From positions 1-64,000 of the forward strand of contig CAJQRG010000036.1 of assembly GCA_905612225.1 (NCBI GenBank): a stretch of DNA of 64,000 nucleotides, read 5' to 3'. This stretch comes from Emcibacteraceae bacterium (lineage in GTDB: Bacteria; Pseudomonadota; Alphaproteobacteria; Sphingomonadales; Emcibacteraceae). The notes beneath the pieces are model-generated. The model was given only the letters and a program-made list of their open reading frames with translations. It searched no databases and was not told where the DNA came from. This document shows positions 1-11,831 of the stretch, in pieces. The first letter of the stretch is position 1. The number at the start of each line of letters is the position of its first letter. The position numbers were made by a program, and so were the translations under genes.

Positions 1-1
1 A

Positions 2-172
2 ACAAGTAGAACTAAAGATCCGTATAAAATATTTGAGAAGTGGGTTACAGACATTTCATTTTTATTTAGCCTAGCCGCCTTCGTTTTCGAGGGCTTAATG
101 GACTTTTTAAATATACCAAGCATCCGTCACCATAATTTTTACCTAAAGGATAATAAGGAAATGGCAGAATAA
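2..172 (+). CDS. C-terminal fragment of an unidentified protein, truncated by the window start
   Basis: Open frame from base 2 to TAA at 170-172: TSRTKDPYKIFEKWVTDISFLFSLAAFVFEGLMDFLNIPSIRHHNFYLKDNKEMAE; followed by a hairpin terminator. Confidence 0.5.
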   Translation, partial: TSRTKDPYKIFEKWVTDISFLFSLAAFVFEGLMDFLNIPSIRHHNFYLKDNKEMAE

Positions 173-205
173 AAAACTAATTCTAATGATTAGTTTTCTT
201 TTTTA
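173..205. terminator. Rho-independent, probably bidirectional terminator between convergent genes
   Basis: AAAACTAAT (173-181) / ATTAGTTTT (189-197) 9-bp stem with 7-nt loop, T-rich on the right and A6 on the left. Confidence 0.7.
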
Positions 206-215
206 TTTTAATTAC

Positions 216-2681
<2,466 letters not shown>

Positions 2682-2714
2682 TCAAAGTTATTACTTATGT
2701 ATTATAACACACAA

Positions 2715-3920
2715 CTACGTATCTACCTCTATTTTTCCGTCAGAAAAGTGAAAAAATTTTACAGTGTTTTCCATTTGCTCAAAAAGGGATTTATCCGTTC
2801 CCGTCAACCAAACCTGTGAGCCTATGTCACGAAGTTCTTCAAATAAATACCCTCGCCGGGTCTTGTCAAGATGGGCCGCTACTTCATCAAGCAACAACAA
2901 GGGCGGCGCGCCAAATTGCGTTGCGCTGAGGCGCGCGCTAGCAAGAGTTATACCAATTAAAAGTGCTTTTTGTTCTCCTGTCGAACACAAGTCCGCCAGC
3001 ATGTTTTTTTCGGCATGCCTAACCAACAAGTCCGATTTATGAGGCCCTATAGAAGTCCTTCCAGATTTACTGTCATAACTTCGTGTCGAAAATAGTCGTT
3101 CGCAAAATGTGCGCTCTACTTCGAGTGCCGGCCTGTGGCCCAGTTCCTCTTCAAGCTCCCCGCTAATTGAAAGTACCGCTGTCGGAAATGCTGACTGGCT
3201 CTCCTGGATTGCCTGCGATAGCTTACTAAGCGCATCAAGTCGTGCTGCCGCAACTGCCACCCCATGCTCAGCCATACGTTTTTCCAAACTTGTAAGCCAG
3301 ATTTGGTCTGCATTTTTTTCGCTTAACAACCGACCTCGCTCCCGCATTACTTTTTCGTATACGTTAACTTCACGCGTATGACTTGGATAATATGCTGCTA
3401 CCAAGCGATCAAGAAAACGACGCCTGCCTGATGACGCCTCTATAAACAACCTATCCATTTGCGGAGTAAGCCAGGCTACCTGCAACACATCTCCAAAGGC
3501 CAATGGGCTCGATAGGGCTTCTCCATCAATCCTACCTATTCTGCGGTCCGCAGATGTCTCTGATGCAAGTTCATGCCGGGGTTGCAGACCACTCCCGAGT
3601 TGCCGTTCGCCGTTTGGAGTTATCACCCGACCAGAAACTGCCCAAGGTAGATTTGATCCAATGAGGTTAACATCAGATAATTTAGCCCTTCTCAATCCCC
3701 TACCCGGTGACAAAAATGACAAAGCCTCGAGTAAATTGGTCTTACCAGCACCATTAGCTCCAACCAGGACAACTGAATTTGACCCTACATTTAACTCCAT
3801 ACTTTCATATGATCTGAAGTTACTCAGTAACAAACGGTCCACATAAAGTACGAGTGCCTTCGCTGAGGGCAAAACACTCTTATTATTTTTAATGATTTGC
3901 AAATTCGATAAATGACTCAA
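2715..3920 (-). CDS. recF: DNA replication and repair protein RecF
   Basis: LLLSNFRSYESMEL, Walker A GANGAGKTNLLEALSFLSPGRGLR, LLLLDEVAAHLD; position between dnaN and gyrB. Confidence 0.95.
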   Translation of the reverse strand: MSHLSNLQIIKNNKSVLPSAKALVLYVDRLLLSNFRSYESMELNVGSNSVVLVGANGAGKTNLLEALSFLSPGRGLRRAKLSDVNLIGSNLPWAVSGRVITPNGERQLGSGLQPRHELASETSADRRIGRIDGEALSSPLAFGDVLQVAWLTPQMDRLFIEASSGRRRFLDRLVAAYYPSHTREVNVYEKVMRERGRLLSEKNADQIWLTSLEKRMAEHGVAVAAARLDALSKLSQAIQESQSAFPTAVLSISGELEEELGHRPALEVERTFCERLFSTRSYDSKSGRTSIGPHKSDLLVRHAEKNMLADLCSTGEQKALLIGITLASARLSATQFGAPPLLLLDEVAAHLDKTRRGYLFEELRDIGSQVWLTGTDKSLFEQMENTVKFFHFSDGKIEVDT

Positions 3921-3932
3921 ACGAAATACACA

Positions 3933-5054
3933 CTACACCCTCATCGGCATGAGAACATACAGCGCACCTTCATCGGTTAGGTCCTTTAAGATCGTTGGCG
4001 CTGCAGCATCAGCAAAAGCCACTTGAACCACATCACCCTCAATTTGAGCAAGTATATCAAGCAGGTATCGCGAATTAAAGCCAATTTCCATATCATCGGA
4101 TTCATAGCTAACAGAAAGCTCCTCGGTGGCCGTACCGTGCTCGGGACTATTAACGGACAACTTAAGCTGTCCAGCCCCCATAGCCAACTTAACAGACCTT
4201 GTTTTATCTGTTGATATAGTTGACACACGATCTACAGATTCCGCAAGAACCTTGCTATCTACCTCCATATTTTTATCATTTCCGTCAGGGATTACGCGCG
4301 TATAATCTGGGAAGGTTCCATCAATGAGTTTAGATGTAAGAACAATATCAGCAAAACTAAAGCGAATTTTCGTATCCGATAAGCTGACCTCCACTTCACC
4401 CTCATATTCATCTATAAGCTTTCTAAGTTCACCAACTGCCTTTCGCGGAACGATAATACCCGGCATGTCCGCAGCACCTTCCGGCTGATCCATATCAAAA
4501 CGAGCTAGCCTATGCCCATCAGTAGCAACGCCGCGAAGTACGTTCTCACCATTATCATCGGTAGCTGCGTGAAGGTAAATACCATTGAGGTAGTAACGAG
4601 TTTCTTCCGTTGAAACCGCAAAGCGAGTTTTGTCAATAAGCCGCTTTAGGTTTACCCCTGTCACCTTAAAACTCACGGGAAGCTCCCCCTCGGACATCAC
4701 AGGAAAGTCTTCTCGCGGAAGACAGGAAAGAGTAAACCTTGAGCGCCCCGCACTTATAGAAAGTCTGCTACTATCCAAATCATAGTATAGTTCAACTTGC
4801 GATCCATCTGGAAGCTTTCTAACAATATCATAGAGTGTGTGGGCCGGAGCAGTAATGCCACCAGGCTCTTGGGTTTCAACTGCAACACTCTCGCCAATGG
4901 CTATATCAAGATCCGTTGCAGCAAGGTTTAGACGGCCGTCTTCACCCTCAAGCAAAACATTCGACAGAATAGGAATAGTGTTTCTACGCTCAACGACACT
5001 TTGAATGTGCCCTAAAGATTTAAGTAATTCACCTCGTTCGATATTCAATTTCAT
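3933..5054 (-). CDS. dnaN: DNA polymerase III subunit beta (sliding clamp)
   Basis: MKLNIERGELLKSLGHIQSVVERRNTIPILSNVLLE ... C-terminal YVLMPMRV; dnaA-adjacent. Confidence 0.97.
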   Translation of the reverse strand: MKLNIERGELLKSLGHIQSVVERRNTIPILSNVLLEGEDGRLNLAATDLDIAIGESVAVETQEPGGITAPAHTLYDIVRKLPDGSQVELYYDLDSSRLSISAGRSRFTLSCLPREDFPVMSEGELPVSFKVTGVNLKRLIDKTRFAVSTEETRYYLNGIYLHAATDDNGENVLRGVATDGHRLARFDMDQPEGAADMPGIIVPRKAVGELRKLIDEYEGEVEVSLSDTKIRFSFADIVLTSKLIDGTFPDYTRVIPDGNDKNMEVDSKVLAESVDRVSTISTDKTRSVKLAMGAGQLKLSVNSPEHGTATEELSVSYESDDMEIGFNSRYLLDILAQIEGDVVQVAFADAAAPTILKDLTDEGALYVLMPMRV

Positions 5055-5246
5055 TTGATAATTTCACGCTTCATATTTATTATAATTTTGACCCAAGACT
5101 TAGATAGCCCGATTGATATTTTTTAATTTATCTGAGAAACAGATTACCATAATTAGACATGAGGTCAATGGCTTTTTCACCGCATTCCTGCCGAGTCGCA
5201 TTATATTTTAAACTAAAATTAAAAGCACTTAAACAGAGCGCTAAAT

Positions 5247-6677
5247 TTATGTACTAAACATTCTCTCTAGGTGTAAAATATCTTCGTCTAGAACACTGTC
5301 CATCTGGCGTAGTTCATCTATACGTTTAACTGCATGCATCACGGTTGTATGATCTCGGCCTCCAAATTTACGGCCAATAGACGGCAGGGACTTTGAAGTC
5401 AAATGCTTACAAAGATACATAGCAACCTGCCTTGGGCGAGCGACTTGACGGGCCCGTCGCGCAGAAAGGAGATCAGAAAGTTTAATGTTAAAGTAGTCAG
5501 CTACTCGCCGTTGAATTTCATCTGCCGTTACACGCCGATCATTAGCCCGTAATAAATCCTGCAAAACCTCTTGGGTCATATCCAGCGTTATTGGCCTCCC
5601 AATCAGCGTTGAATGAGCGACCATTCTGTTAAATGCACCCTCAAGCTCGCGAACGTTCGAACTGATCCGACGGGCAAGGAATTCAAGTACCTCACTTTGA
5701 ATTTCAACTTCTGGTACGCCATTTGCTTTTTGCTGTAAAATTCCAAGCCTAAGTTCATAGTCAGTTGGATGAATATCAGCAACTAGACCCCACCCAAGTC
5801 GTGAACGAATTCGCTCCTCAACTCCATCAAGGTTTGATGGCGAGCGATCCGCCGACAGTACCACCTGACGGTGGTGGTCAATGAGCGCATTAAAAGTATG
5901 AAAAAATTCTTCCTGAGTCGAATTTTTATTAGCAATAAATTGAAGGTCATCAATCATCAATAAATCCACGTTACGGAATTTCTTTTTAAAAGACATGGTA
6001 TCCTTATAACGAATTGAAGAGACAAACTGATACATAAACTGTTCAGCAGACAAATAAACGACCTTACGTTCCGGAAAATATTCACGGTTAGCCCAGGCAA
6101 TAGAGTGCATCAGGTGTGTTTTTCCCAAACCAACCCCGCCATGCAAAAAAAGAGGGTTAAAATTAACATCCTTATTTTCAGCAACTCGTCGGGCTGCAGC
6201 ATAAGCGAGCTCATTTGATTTACCCACCACAAAGCTTTCAAAGGTAAAGCGCGGATCAAGAAGTGCACCAAACTGGTCATCTCGGATAATTTTGACCTGC
6301 TCGGTCGACGCATAATCAGATGTTTTTTTGAAAGGTTTTTCAGAAGAGTTGGCAGGCACCGCAGTGTGGTCCAGACCTTTATGTCCAGAAAGCACCATTA
6401 TTTCAATATCATTAACATTGCCATTAACCTTAATCCAGGCACTTTTTATACGTTCAGAAAAATTTTCCATAATCCAATTACGCATAAAACGTGTCGGCGC
6501 AGCCATCACAGCGCAACCATCTTCAATATTGACGAGTGCAAGAGGTCTGATCCAGCTTTTATAACTACTTTCGTCAAAGTCTGATCGCAAATAGTCCAGA
6601 ACCGATCCCCATTGCGCATCCATGGTTTCTTTTAATATTACTTTTTCTGGGTCTTGCTGAATTACTTTTTTTTTCAT
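5247..6677 (-). CDS. dnaA: Chromosomal replication initiator protein DnaA
   Basis: FVVGKSNELAYAAARRVAE, NPLFLHGGVGLGKTHLMHSIA, C-terminal FGGRDHTTVMHAVKRI box-binding domain; exact start uncertain. Confidence 0.97.
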   Translation of the reverse strand: MKKKVIQQDPEKVILKETMDAQWGSVLDYLRSDFDESSYKSWIRPLALVNIEDGCAVMAAPTRFMRNWIMENFSERIKSAWIKVNGNVNDIEIMVLSGHKGLDHTAVPANSSEKPFKKTSDYASTEQVKIIRDDQFGALLDPRFTFESFVVGKSNELAYAAARRVAENKDVNFNPLFLHGGVGLGKTHLMHSIAWANREYFPERKVVYLSAEQFMYQFVSSIRYKDTMSFKKKFRNVDLLMIDDLQFIANKNSTQEEFFHTFNALIDHHRQVVLSADRSPSNLDGVEERIRSRLGWGLVADIHPTDYELRLGILQQKANGVPEVEIQSEVLEFLARRISSNVRELEGAFNRMVAHSTLIGRPITLDMTQEVLQDLLRANDRRVTADEIQRRVADYFNIKLSDLLSARRARQVARPRQVAMYLCKHLTSKSLPSIGRKFGGRDHTTVMHAVKRIDELRQMDSVLDEDILHLERMFST

Positions 6678-6712
6678 TTAAATTATTTCTTCATCTTAAA
6701 AATTATTACTAA

Positions 6713-7141
6713 TTAATGTTTCCACGGAAGGTTCCGTCCCTGCCACCCTGTTTTTCTGCCACGGTGGCCAAATTCATCCGGCATGCCTTCGAAACCTTCC
6801 AATATATTATAACTATGCTTAAAGCCCCCTTCAGTAGCCGCTATAGCCGCGCCAACTGATCTGACCCCCCCTCGGCATAAAAAATAGATGGGCGTATCTT
6901 TATTTGGAACAGCCTGAATAAGCTCAGATAGAAAAGCTGTATTTGGCACCCCGTCAGGGAAGCTAACCCACTCAATTAAAATATTATTCTTAAAAGAGCC
7001 TGATAAATCAGCAACACCAACGCATTTCCATTCAGCAAGTGTGCGGACATCAACTAACACTGCACATTTATCTTGAGAAAGCAGGTCCCAGGCCTCCTTA
7101 GGCGTAACATCACCTTTATACTGTCCGGTCATATTTGGCAT
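6713..7141 (-). CDS. Rhodanese-like domain protein
   Basis: KCAVLVDVRTLAEW ... PIYFLCRGGVRSVGAA; active-site loop CRGGVRS. Confidence 0.85.
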   Translation of the reverse strand: MPNMTGQYKGDVTPKEAWDLLSQDKCAVLVDVRTLAEWKCVGVADLSGSFKNNILIEWVSFPDGVPNTAFLSELIQAVPNKDTPIYFLCRGGVRSVGAAIAATEGGFKHSYNILEGFEGMPDEFGHRGRKTGWQGRNLPWKH

Positions 7142-7201
7142 TCCCTCTATTAAACTTCATATTTCCATCATTGATTGAATATTCTAAAAACAAAGATCCT
7201 T

Positions 7202-7229
7202 CACCCTGCAAAATTAATTTCGCAGGGTG
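7202..7229. repeat. 28-bp near-perfect inverted repeat (one mismatched pair)
   Basis: CACCCTGCAAAATTAATTTCGCAGGGTG; 13 of 14 positions pair. Confidence 0.8.
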
Positions 7230-7277
7230 ACGCCCCTATTGATGTCAATAAATTCTTATGTAATTAAACTACTCATC

Positions 7278-7299
7278 ATATTGCAATCATGCAATATGG
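7278..7299. repeat. Inverted repeat CATATTGC-N6-GCAATATG
   Basis: CATATTGC (7278-7285) AATCAT GCAATATG (7292-7299). Confidence 0.75.
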
Positions 7300-7441
7300 C
7301 TCGCGCCAAAAAGTTAAAATAAAATACTATTCTATGTCTTAAACTTAGCTAGCCATACTAGATGTAGTAGGTCAGTAATATAGAAAAAAAACAAATTCTA
7401 ATTTAGGAGAACATAAGAAGAATATCAGTAATATAGATAAT

Positions 7442-7479
7442 AAAAAAAAAGCCAAACCGACTGTGGTTTGACTTTTTTT
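7442..7479. terminator. Terminator downstream of rpsT, possibly bidirectional
   Basis: A9 - GCCAAACC GACTGT GGTTTGAC - T7; stem flanked by A and T tracts. Confidence 0.75.
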
Positions 7480-7564
7480 GGTTAATTATTGTGTTAACCG
7501 GAACTTTATTCTTGCGAATCGTTACTAACTCTAATGCGACTCGAAATTATCTTTGTAAGGAACT

Positions 7565-7828
7565 TTAGCTCAGAGCTTTCACTCGTTTAGAAAGGCGTGA
7601 AACTTTACGGGAAGCTGTCTTCTTATGAAAAATGCCCTTGGTTACCCCGCGCATCAATTCAGGCTGTGCCGCTTTAAGAGCAACCTTCGCTTCATCAGCA
7701 TTACCTGCTTCAACAGCGAGTTCAACTTTTTTTACAAATGTACGAATTCGACTACGGCGTGCCTTATTAATATCTTCACGCGCTGCATTACGCCGCACTC
7801 TTTTCTTAGCTTGTAATGTATTAGCCAT
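7565..7828 (-). CDS. rpsT: 30S ribosomal protein S20
   Basis: [36 protein letters not shown] ... [26 protein letters not shown]. Confidence 0.97.
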   Translation of the reverse strand: MANTLQAKKRVRRNAAREDINKARRSRIRTFVKKVELAVEAGNADEAKVALKAAQPELMRGVTKGIFHKKTASRKVSRLSKRVKALS

Positions 7829-8148
7829 TTTTTTATTCCTTTAGCGACCGTATTCTCAAAACTGCATTTATTTTTAAATTAGCAGGAGAACCACTATCCT
7901 CAAATAATTATCAAGTTTTCTCTAATTCGTGGCTTATAGACATGCCGTCACCATTGGTCAACAAGCTTTTCATATATTTAGCCCGATTAACCTAATTAAT
8001 CCTAATTTTTCTTCTTTTGTGCTCAATTACGACTGACCTCTCTGCATTGTGGGCCAAGGGGAATTTTCAAACACTGTTAAAGCCGATCATTTTTCGTAAA
8101 AAACTACTCCAACAAGCGAATCGTCCCTTAGTCTCACTCTAATGACAA

Positions 8149-8541
8149 TCAATTTGGCATAAGCGAATAGTTAATGATTGTTTTATTGACCATCACAGAG
8201 ATATCAAGAAGTAAATTTTCTGTCCCTCTGGTCGCATTGATGCAAAAAGCTAAGCTTAAGTCACAAGAAGCAGACTGATCAACACTCCATTCAAGAGACG
8301 GTAGCGCCATATTATAATATTTATGAACATCCTTGGCAGCATTTGTTCCACTAGCTTCAGCATATATAATGCGCCCTCCAGGAGTATCAAAAAGCATTGA
8401 ACCTTCACTATTTTCTGTCAGCCCATCCATTAAGGGTATGGCCATATATCTAAGCATATCATTTTCTTGAGCAATCAAAGCAATAGGTGCCATCAAAAGA
8501 GCCAGTATTACAGATATATATAATTTTGCTGATTTCAACAT
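8149..8541 (-). CDS. Hypothetical secreted/periplasmic protein with N-terminal signal peptide
   Basis: MLKSAKLYISVILALLMAPIALIAQEND signal-like N-terminus; 13 bp from mutM; family not recognised. Confidence 0.7.
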   Translation of the reverse strand: MLKSAKLYISVILALLMAPIALIAQENDMLRYMAIPLMDGLTENSEGSMLFDTPGGRIIYAEASGTNAAKDVHKYYNMALPSLEWSVDQSASCDLSLAFCINATRGTENLLLDISVMVNKTIINYSLMPN

Positions 8542-8554
8542 ATTATTAGCCTAC

Positions 8555-9385
8555 TTATTTCTGACACTCAGAGCAATAAAATGTTGATCTACCACCCTGA
8601 TTAATTCTCTTGATCTCCCCTGGGCAGTCCTTATTTTTACAGTATTCCCCTTCACGGCCATAACAAACAAATTGGTGCTGAAAGTACCCAAGATCTCCAT
8701 CCGCACCAACAAAATCCTTGAGGCTAGAGCCTCCCGCCTCGATGGCACGATTAAGGACGTCTCTAATAATTACAACTAGCTGCTCCACATTATTAATACT
8801 GAGGTCTAATGCTTTTTTAATAGGCGATATTCGCGCTATATTGAGGGCCTCACAAACATAAATATTACCAAGCCCAACAACAACACTCTGGTCAAGAAGA
8901 TTTATTTTTATCGCAGATTTTTTAATCTTCAGCTTCTCCTTTAAATAAGCCCCATTAAATTCATTTCCCAGGGGCTCTACGGCCATTTTCTTAAAAAGTT
9001 TATGGTCTTCGAGCTCATCCTGAGCACACAGTGTGACAAGACCAAAACGCCGCGGGTCATTATAAATTATCCACTCGCCCTGGTCCGTTTCAAAGATAAC
9101 ATGATCATGCTTTTCAAATGGGGTATTATCTATTTTTCGAACGGTGAATTTACCGGACATTCCAAGGTGGCAAATAATTATATCACCGCTATCTAATGGC
9201 ATTTGCAGATATTTTGCTCTGCGATCAACAGAAAGGACGCGACAGCCAATTATTCTTTTTTCAAAATCATCTGGAATAGCAATACGGATTTTATTTCGTC
9301 GTTTAATGACGCCTACGATTTTATTTCCTTTTAACGAAGGAATGAGGCCACGTCTGGTAGTTTCTACTTCTGGTAATTCAGGCAT
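8555..9385 (-). CDS. mutM: Formamidopyrimidine-DNA glycosylase
   Basis: MPELPEVETTRRGL N-terminus; C-terminal zinc finger CKNKDCPGEIKRINQGGRSTFYCSECQK. Confidence 0.97.
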   Translation of the reverse strand: MPELPEVETTRRGLIPSLKGNKIVGVIKRRNKIRIAIPDDFEKRIIGCRVLSVDRRAKYLQMPLDSGDIIICHLGMSGKFTVRKIDNTPFEKHDHVIFETDQGEWIIYNDPRRFGLVTLCAQDELEDHKLFKKMAVEPLGNEFNGAYLKEKLKIKKSAIKINLLDQSVVVGLGNIYVCEALNIARISPIKKALDLSINNVEQLVVIIRDVLNRAIEAGGSSLKDFVGADGDLGYFQHQFVCYGREGEYCKNKDCPGEIKRINQGGRSTFYCSECQK

Positions 9386-9432
9386 TTATTTTGTAACTCT
9401 GTTTATTCTTAAGGCGTTTCTACTGGAACAGA

Positions 9433-10248
9433 ATGCAACACTGCGCTATGTTCCGCAATATGACAAATAAAGAAAATATAAATAGCAAAAAAACCATTCA
9501 TTTTGGTTTCAAAGATGTTCAAGAAGAAGAAAAGCAAACTCTCGTCAAGGACGTCTTTGATAGTGTTGCCGAAAAATATGATATTATGAATGATGTCATG
9601 AGTGGTGGACTTCATAGGCTCTGGAAAAATGACTTTATACGAGACCTACGACCAGGTTCGAATATGCATTTGCTCGATGTTGCTGGTGGTACAGGCGATA
9701 TTGCCTTTCGTTTTTTGAAAGCTGCAAATAAACGGGCTAATAATAAATTAACCCCCGCTATGGTCACCATTTGCGATATTAATCAAAAAATGCTCGCTGC
9801 GGGACGTGCTCGCGCGCTCGATCAAGGTATTTTTGACCCCATTGATTGGGTTGCCGGAAACGCAGAATCTCTACCTCTTCCTGATTGTTCAGTTGACGTT
9901 TATACGATTGCTTTTGGCATTCGGAATGTAACTCATATTGATGTTGCGCTCAAAGAAGCCTTGCGTGTTTTAAAGCCTGGGGGTAGGTTTATGTGTCTTG
10001 AGTTTAGTAGCGTTGACCTTCCGCTTCTAAAAAAAATATATGACGTATACTCCTTTAAACTTATTCCACATTTTGGTGAACTCATTACCGGTAATAAAGA
10101 TAGCTATCAATACCTGGTTGAAAGCATTCGCAAGTTTCCTACTCAAGAAAAATTTATGAAAATGATTGATGATGCAGGGTTCAAAAGAACGTCTTACCGT
10201 AATCTATCTGGCGGCATAGTCGCCATACATTCTGGCTGGCGGATCTGA
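9433..10248 (+). CDS. ubiE: Demethylmenaquinone/ubiquinone biosynthesis C-methyltransferase UbiE
   Basis: [66 protein letters not shown]. Confidence 0.96.
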   Translation: MQHCAMFRNMTNKENINSKKTIHFGFKDVQEEEKQTLVKDVFDSVAEKYDIMNDVMSGGLHRLWKNDFIRDLRPGSNMHLLDVAGGTGDIAFRFLKAANKRANNKLTPAMVTICDINQKMLAAGRARALDQGIFDPIDWVAGNAESLPLPDCSVDVYTIAFGIRNVTHIDVALKEALRVLKPGGRFMCLEFSSVDLPLLKKIYDVYSFKLIPHFGELITGNKDSYQYLVESIRKFPTQEKFMKMIDDAGFKRTSYRNLSGGIVAIHSGWRI

Positions 10249-10250
10249 TC

Positions 10251-11783
10251 GTGTTTAAATGGATTTTCCATATTGGCCGCCTCGTGAAAATTGGTCATAC
10301 ACTTTCCAAGCATGATGCACTCATGGATATCATCAAACTTTTTAATGACCGCCCTAAAAATCTCGAAAAAATTCGCAATATTAAATTGAAATATAACGTG
10401 GGCGACAAACCGGAAACCCCCCTTGTCATTGCCCTACAAAATTTAGGTCCAGGCTTTATAAAAATTGGTCAAGCGCTCGCTACTAGGCCCGACATTATTG
10501 GCCCGGAAACGGCCTTTGATCTCTTAAAACTTCAAGATGATGTACCTCCCTTTTCTGGCAAAAAAGCCACCGAAATAATTGAGGCTGACCTCGGACTAGA
10601 AATTACCAATTTATATAAAGAGTTTAGCGCAGAGCCTGTCGCAGCAGCATCAATAGCTCAGGTTCATATGGCAAGAACTATCGAGGGTAAAAAAGTTGCT
10701 GTGAAAGTGCTGCGCCCCGGTATTGCTAAAGCTTTTAAACGCGATCTCGACGCCTTCAAATGGCTGGCAGGCATAGCCGAACTCTTCTCAAACGAGGCAC
10801 GTCGCCTCCGTCCAAGTAAAGTGATAGAAACCATTGCCGAAGTTATTTCTCTGGAGATGGATTTACGTATTGAGGCGGCCTCTGCCGCAGAGCTCAAGCA
10901 AAACACAAAAAATAATCCTCATTATGATGTGCCCGAAGTAGACTGGAGCCGAACCAGCCGCCGAGTGCTAACAACCGGCTGGGTTGATGGCATATCTTTT
11001 AAAAAATTGGAAGAAATTAAAAGTGCAGGCCTTAACACTAACAAGCTTGCGGAAAATTTAGTGCAGAGTTTTTTAGGTCAAGCACTTAATGACGGCTTTT
11101 TTCATGCCGACCTTCATCAGGGTAATTTATTTGCCTCTTTGGATAATAAGGTCACAGCTATTGATTTTGGTATCATGGGCCGTATTGATCTTCCTACACG
11201 GCGGGCTTTAGCTAATATTTTATATGGCTTTGCAAATCAAGATTACGACCGTATTGCCAAAGCGCACTTTGATATGGGATACGTTCCTAAAAATCAGGAC
11301 TATGTTAATTTTAAACAGGCAATTCGTGCCATCGGTGAACCCGTTGTTGGTAGGCCACTTAGCGAGATATCAGCGGGTAAATTACTCGGTCAGCTTTTTG
11401 AAACTACTACGCGTTTCAATATGAGTACACAACCACAACTAATCTTGTTACAAAAAACTATGGTCACGGCTGAAGGAGTTGCTCTTAATTTAAATCCAGA
11501 TATAAATATGTGGGAAGTTTCACGACCAATAATTGAAAAATGGGTTGCCGAAAACCTCAACCCAATAGCAATAATTAAAGATGCATTTAAAGTCACGTTT
11601 GATACCCTTTCCAGACTGCCACAGATTATTGAGGGTGTTGAAAAAATAGTTGACCAAGCTAAGCAGATGCCGTCACCTAATATGCAGCGAAGAAACCCCT
11701 TTATACTCGTTTTATATGGTCTTTTAGCAGGCATACTTGGAAGCGCACTTTTTTATTCTCTTTATATAATGTTGCAACTCTAG
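10251..11783 (+). CDS. ubiB: Ubiquinone biosynthesis protein UbiB (ABC1/ADCK family)
   Basis: LGPGFIKIGQALATRPDIIG, KxGQ motif, VAAASIAQVH, FHADLHQGNLF, AIDFGIMGR; C-terminal TM segment. Confidence 0.96.
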   Translation: MFKWIFHIGRLVKIGHTLSKHDALMDIIKLFNDRPKNLEKIRNIKLKYNVGDKPETPLVIALQNLGPGFIKIGQALATRPDIIGPETAFDLLKLQDDVPPFSGKKATEIIEADLGLEITNLYKEFSAEPVAAASIAQVHMARTIEGKKVAVKVLRPGIAKAFKRDLDAFKWLAGIAELFSNEARRLRPSKVIETIAEVISLEMDLRIEAASAAELKQNTKNNPHYDVPEVDWSRTSRRVLTTGWVDGISFKKLEEIKSAGLNTNKLAENLVQSFLGQALNDGFFHADLHQGNLFASLDNKVTAIDFGIMGRIDLPTRRALANILYGFANQDYDRIAKAHFDMGYVPKNQDYVNFKQAIRAIGEPVVGRPLSEISAGKLLGQLFETTTRFNMSTQPQLILLQKTMVTAEGVALNLNPDINMWEVSRPIIEKWVAENLNPIAIIKDAFKVTFDTLSRLPQIIEGVEKIVDQAKQMPSPNMQRRNPFILVLYGLLAGILGSALFYSLYIMLQL

Positions 11784-11831
11784 GTATCAGCGTTTATCTT
11801 TAATGTAGATACAATAAAGAGAGATAAACTT

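Noticed and set aside
7480-7499. GGTTAA-N8-TTAACC considered as a CtrA-type TTAA-N7-TTAA site
   Set aside because: Spacing is 8 rather than 7 and no other candidate sites support it.
11792-11829. GTTTATCT/AGATAAAC inverted repeat between ubiB and coaBC
   Set aside because: 8-bp arms with a 22-nt AT-rich spacer; too weak to claim a function.
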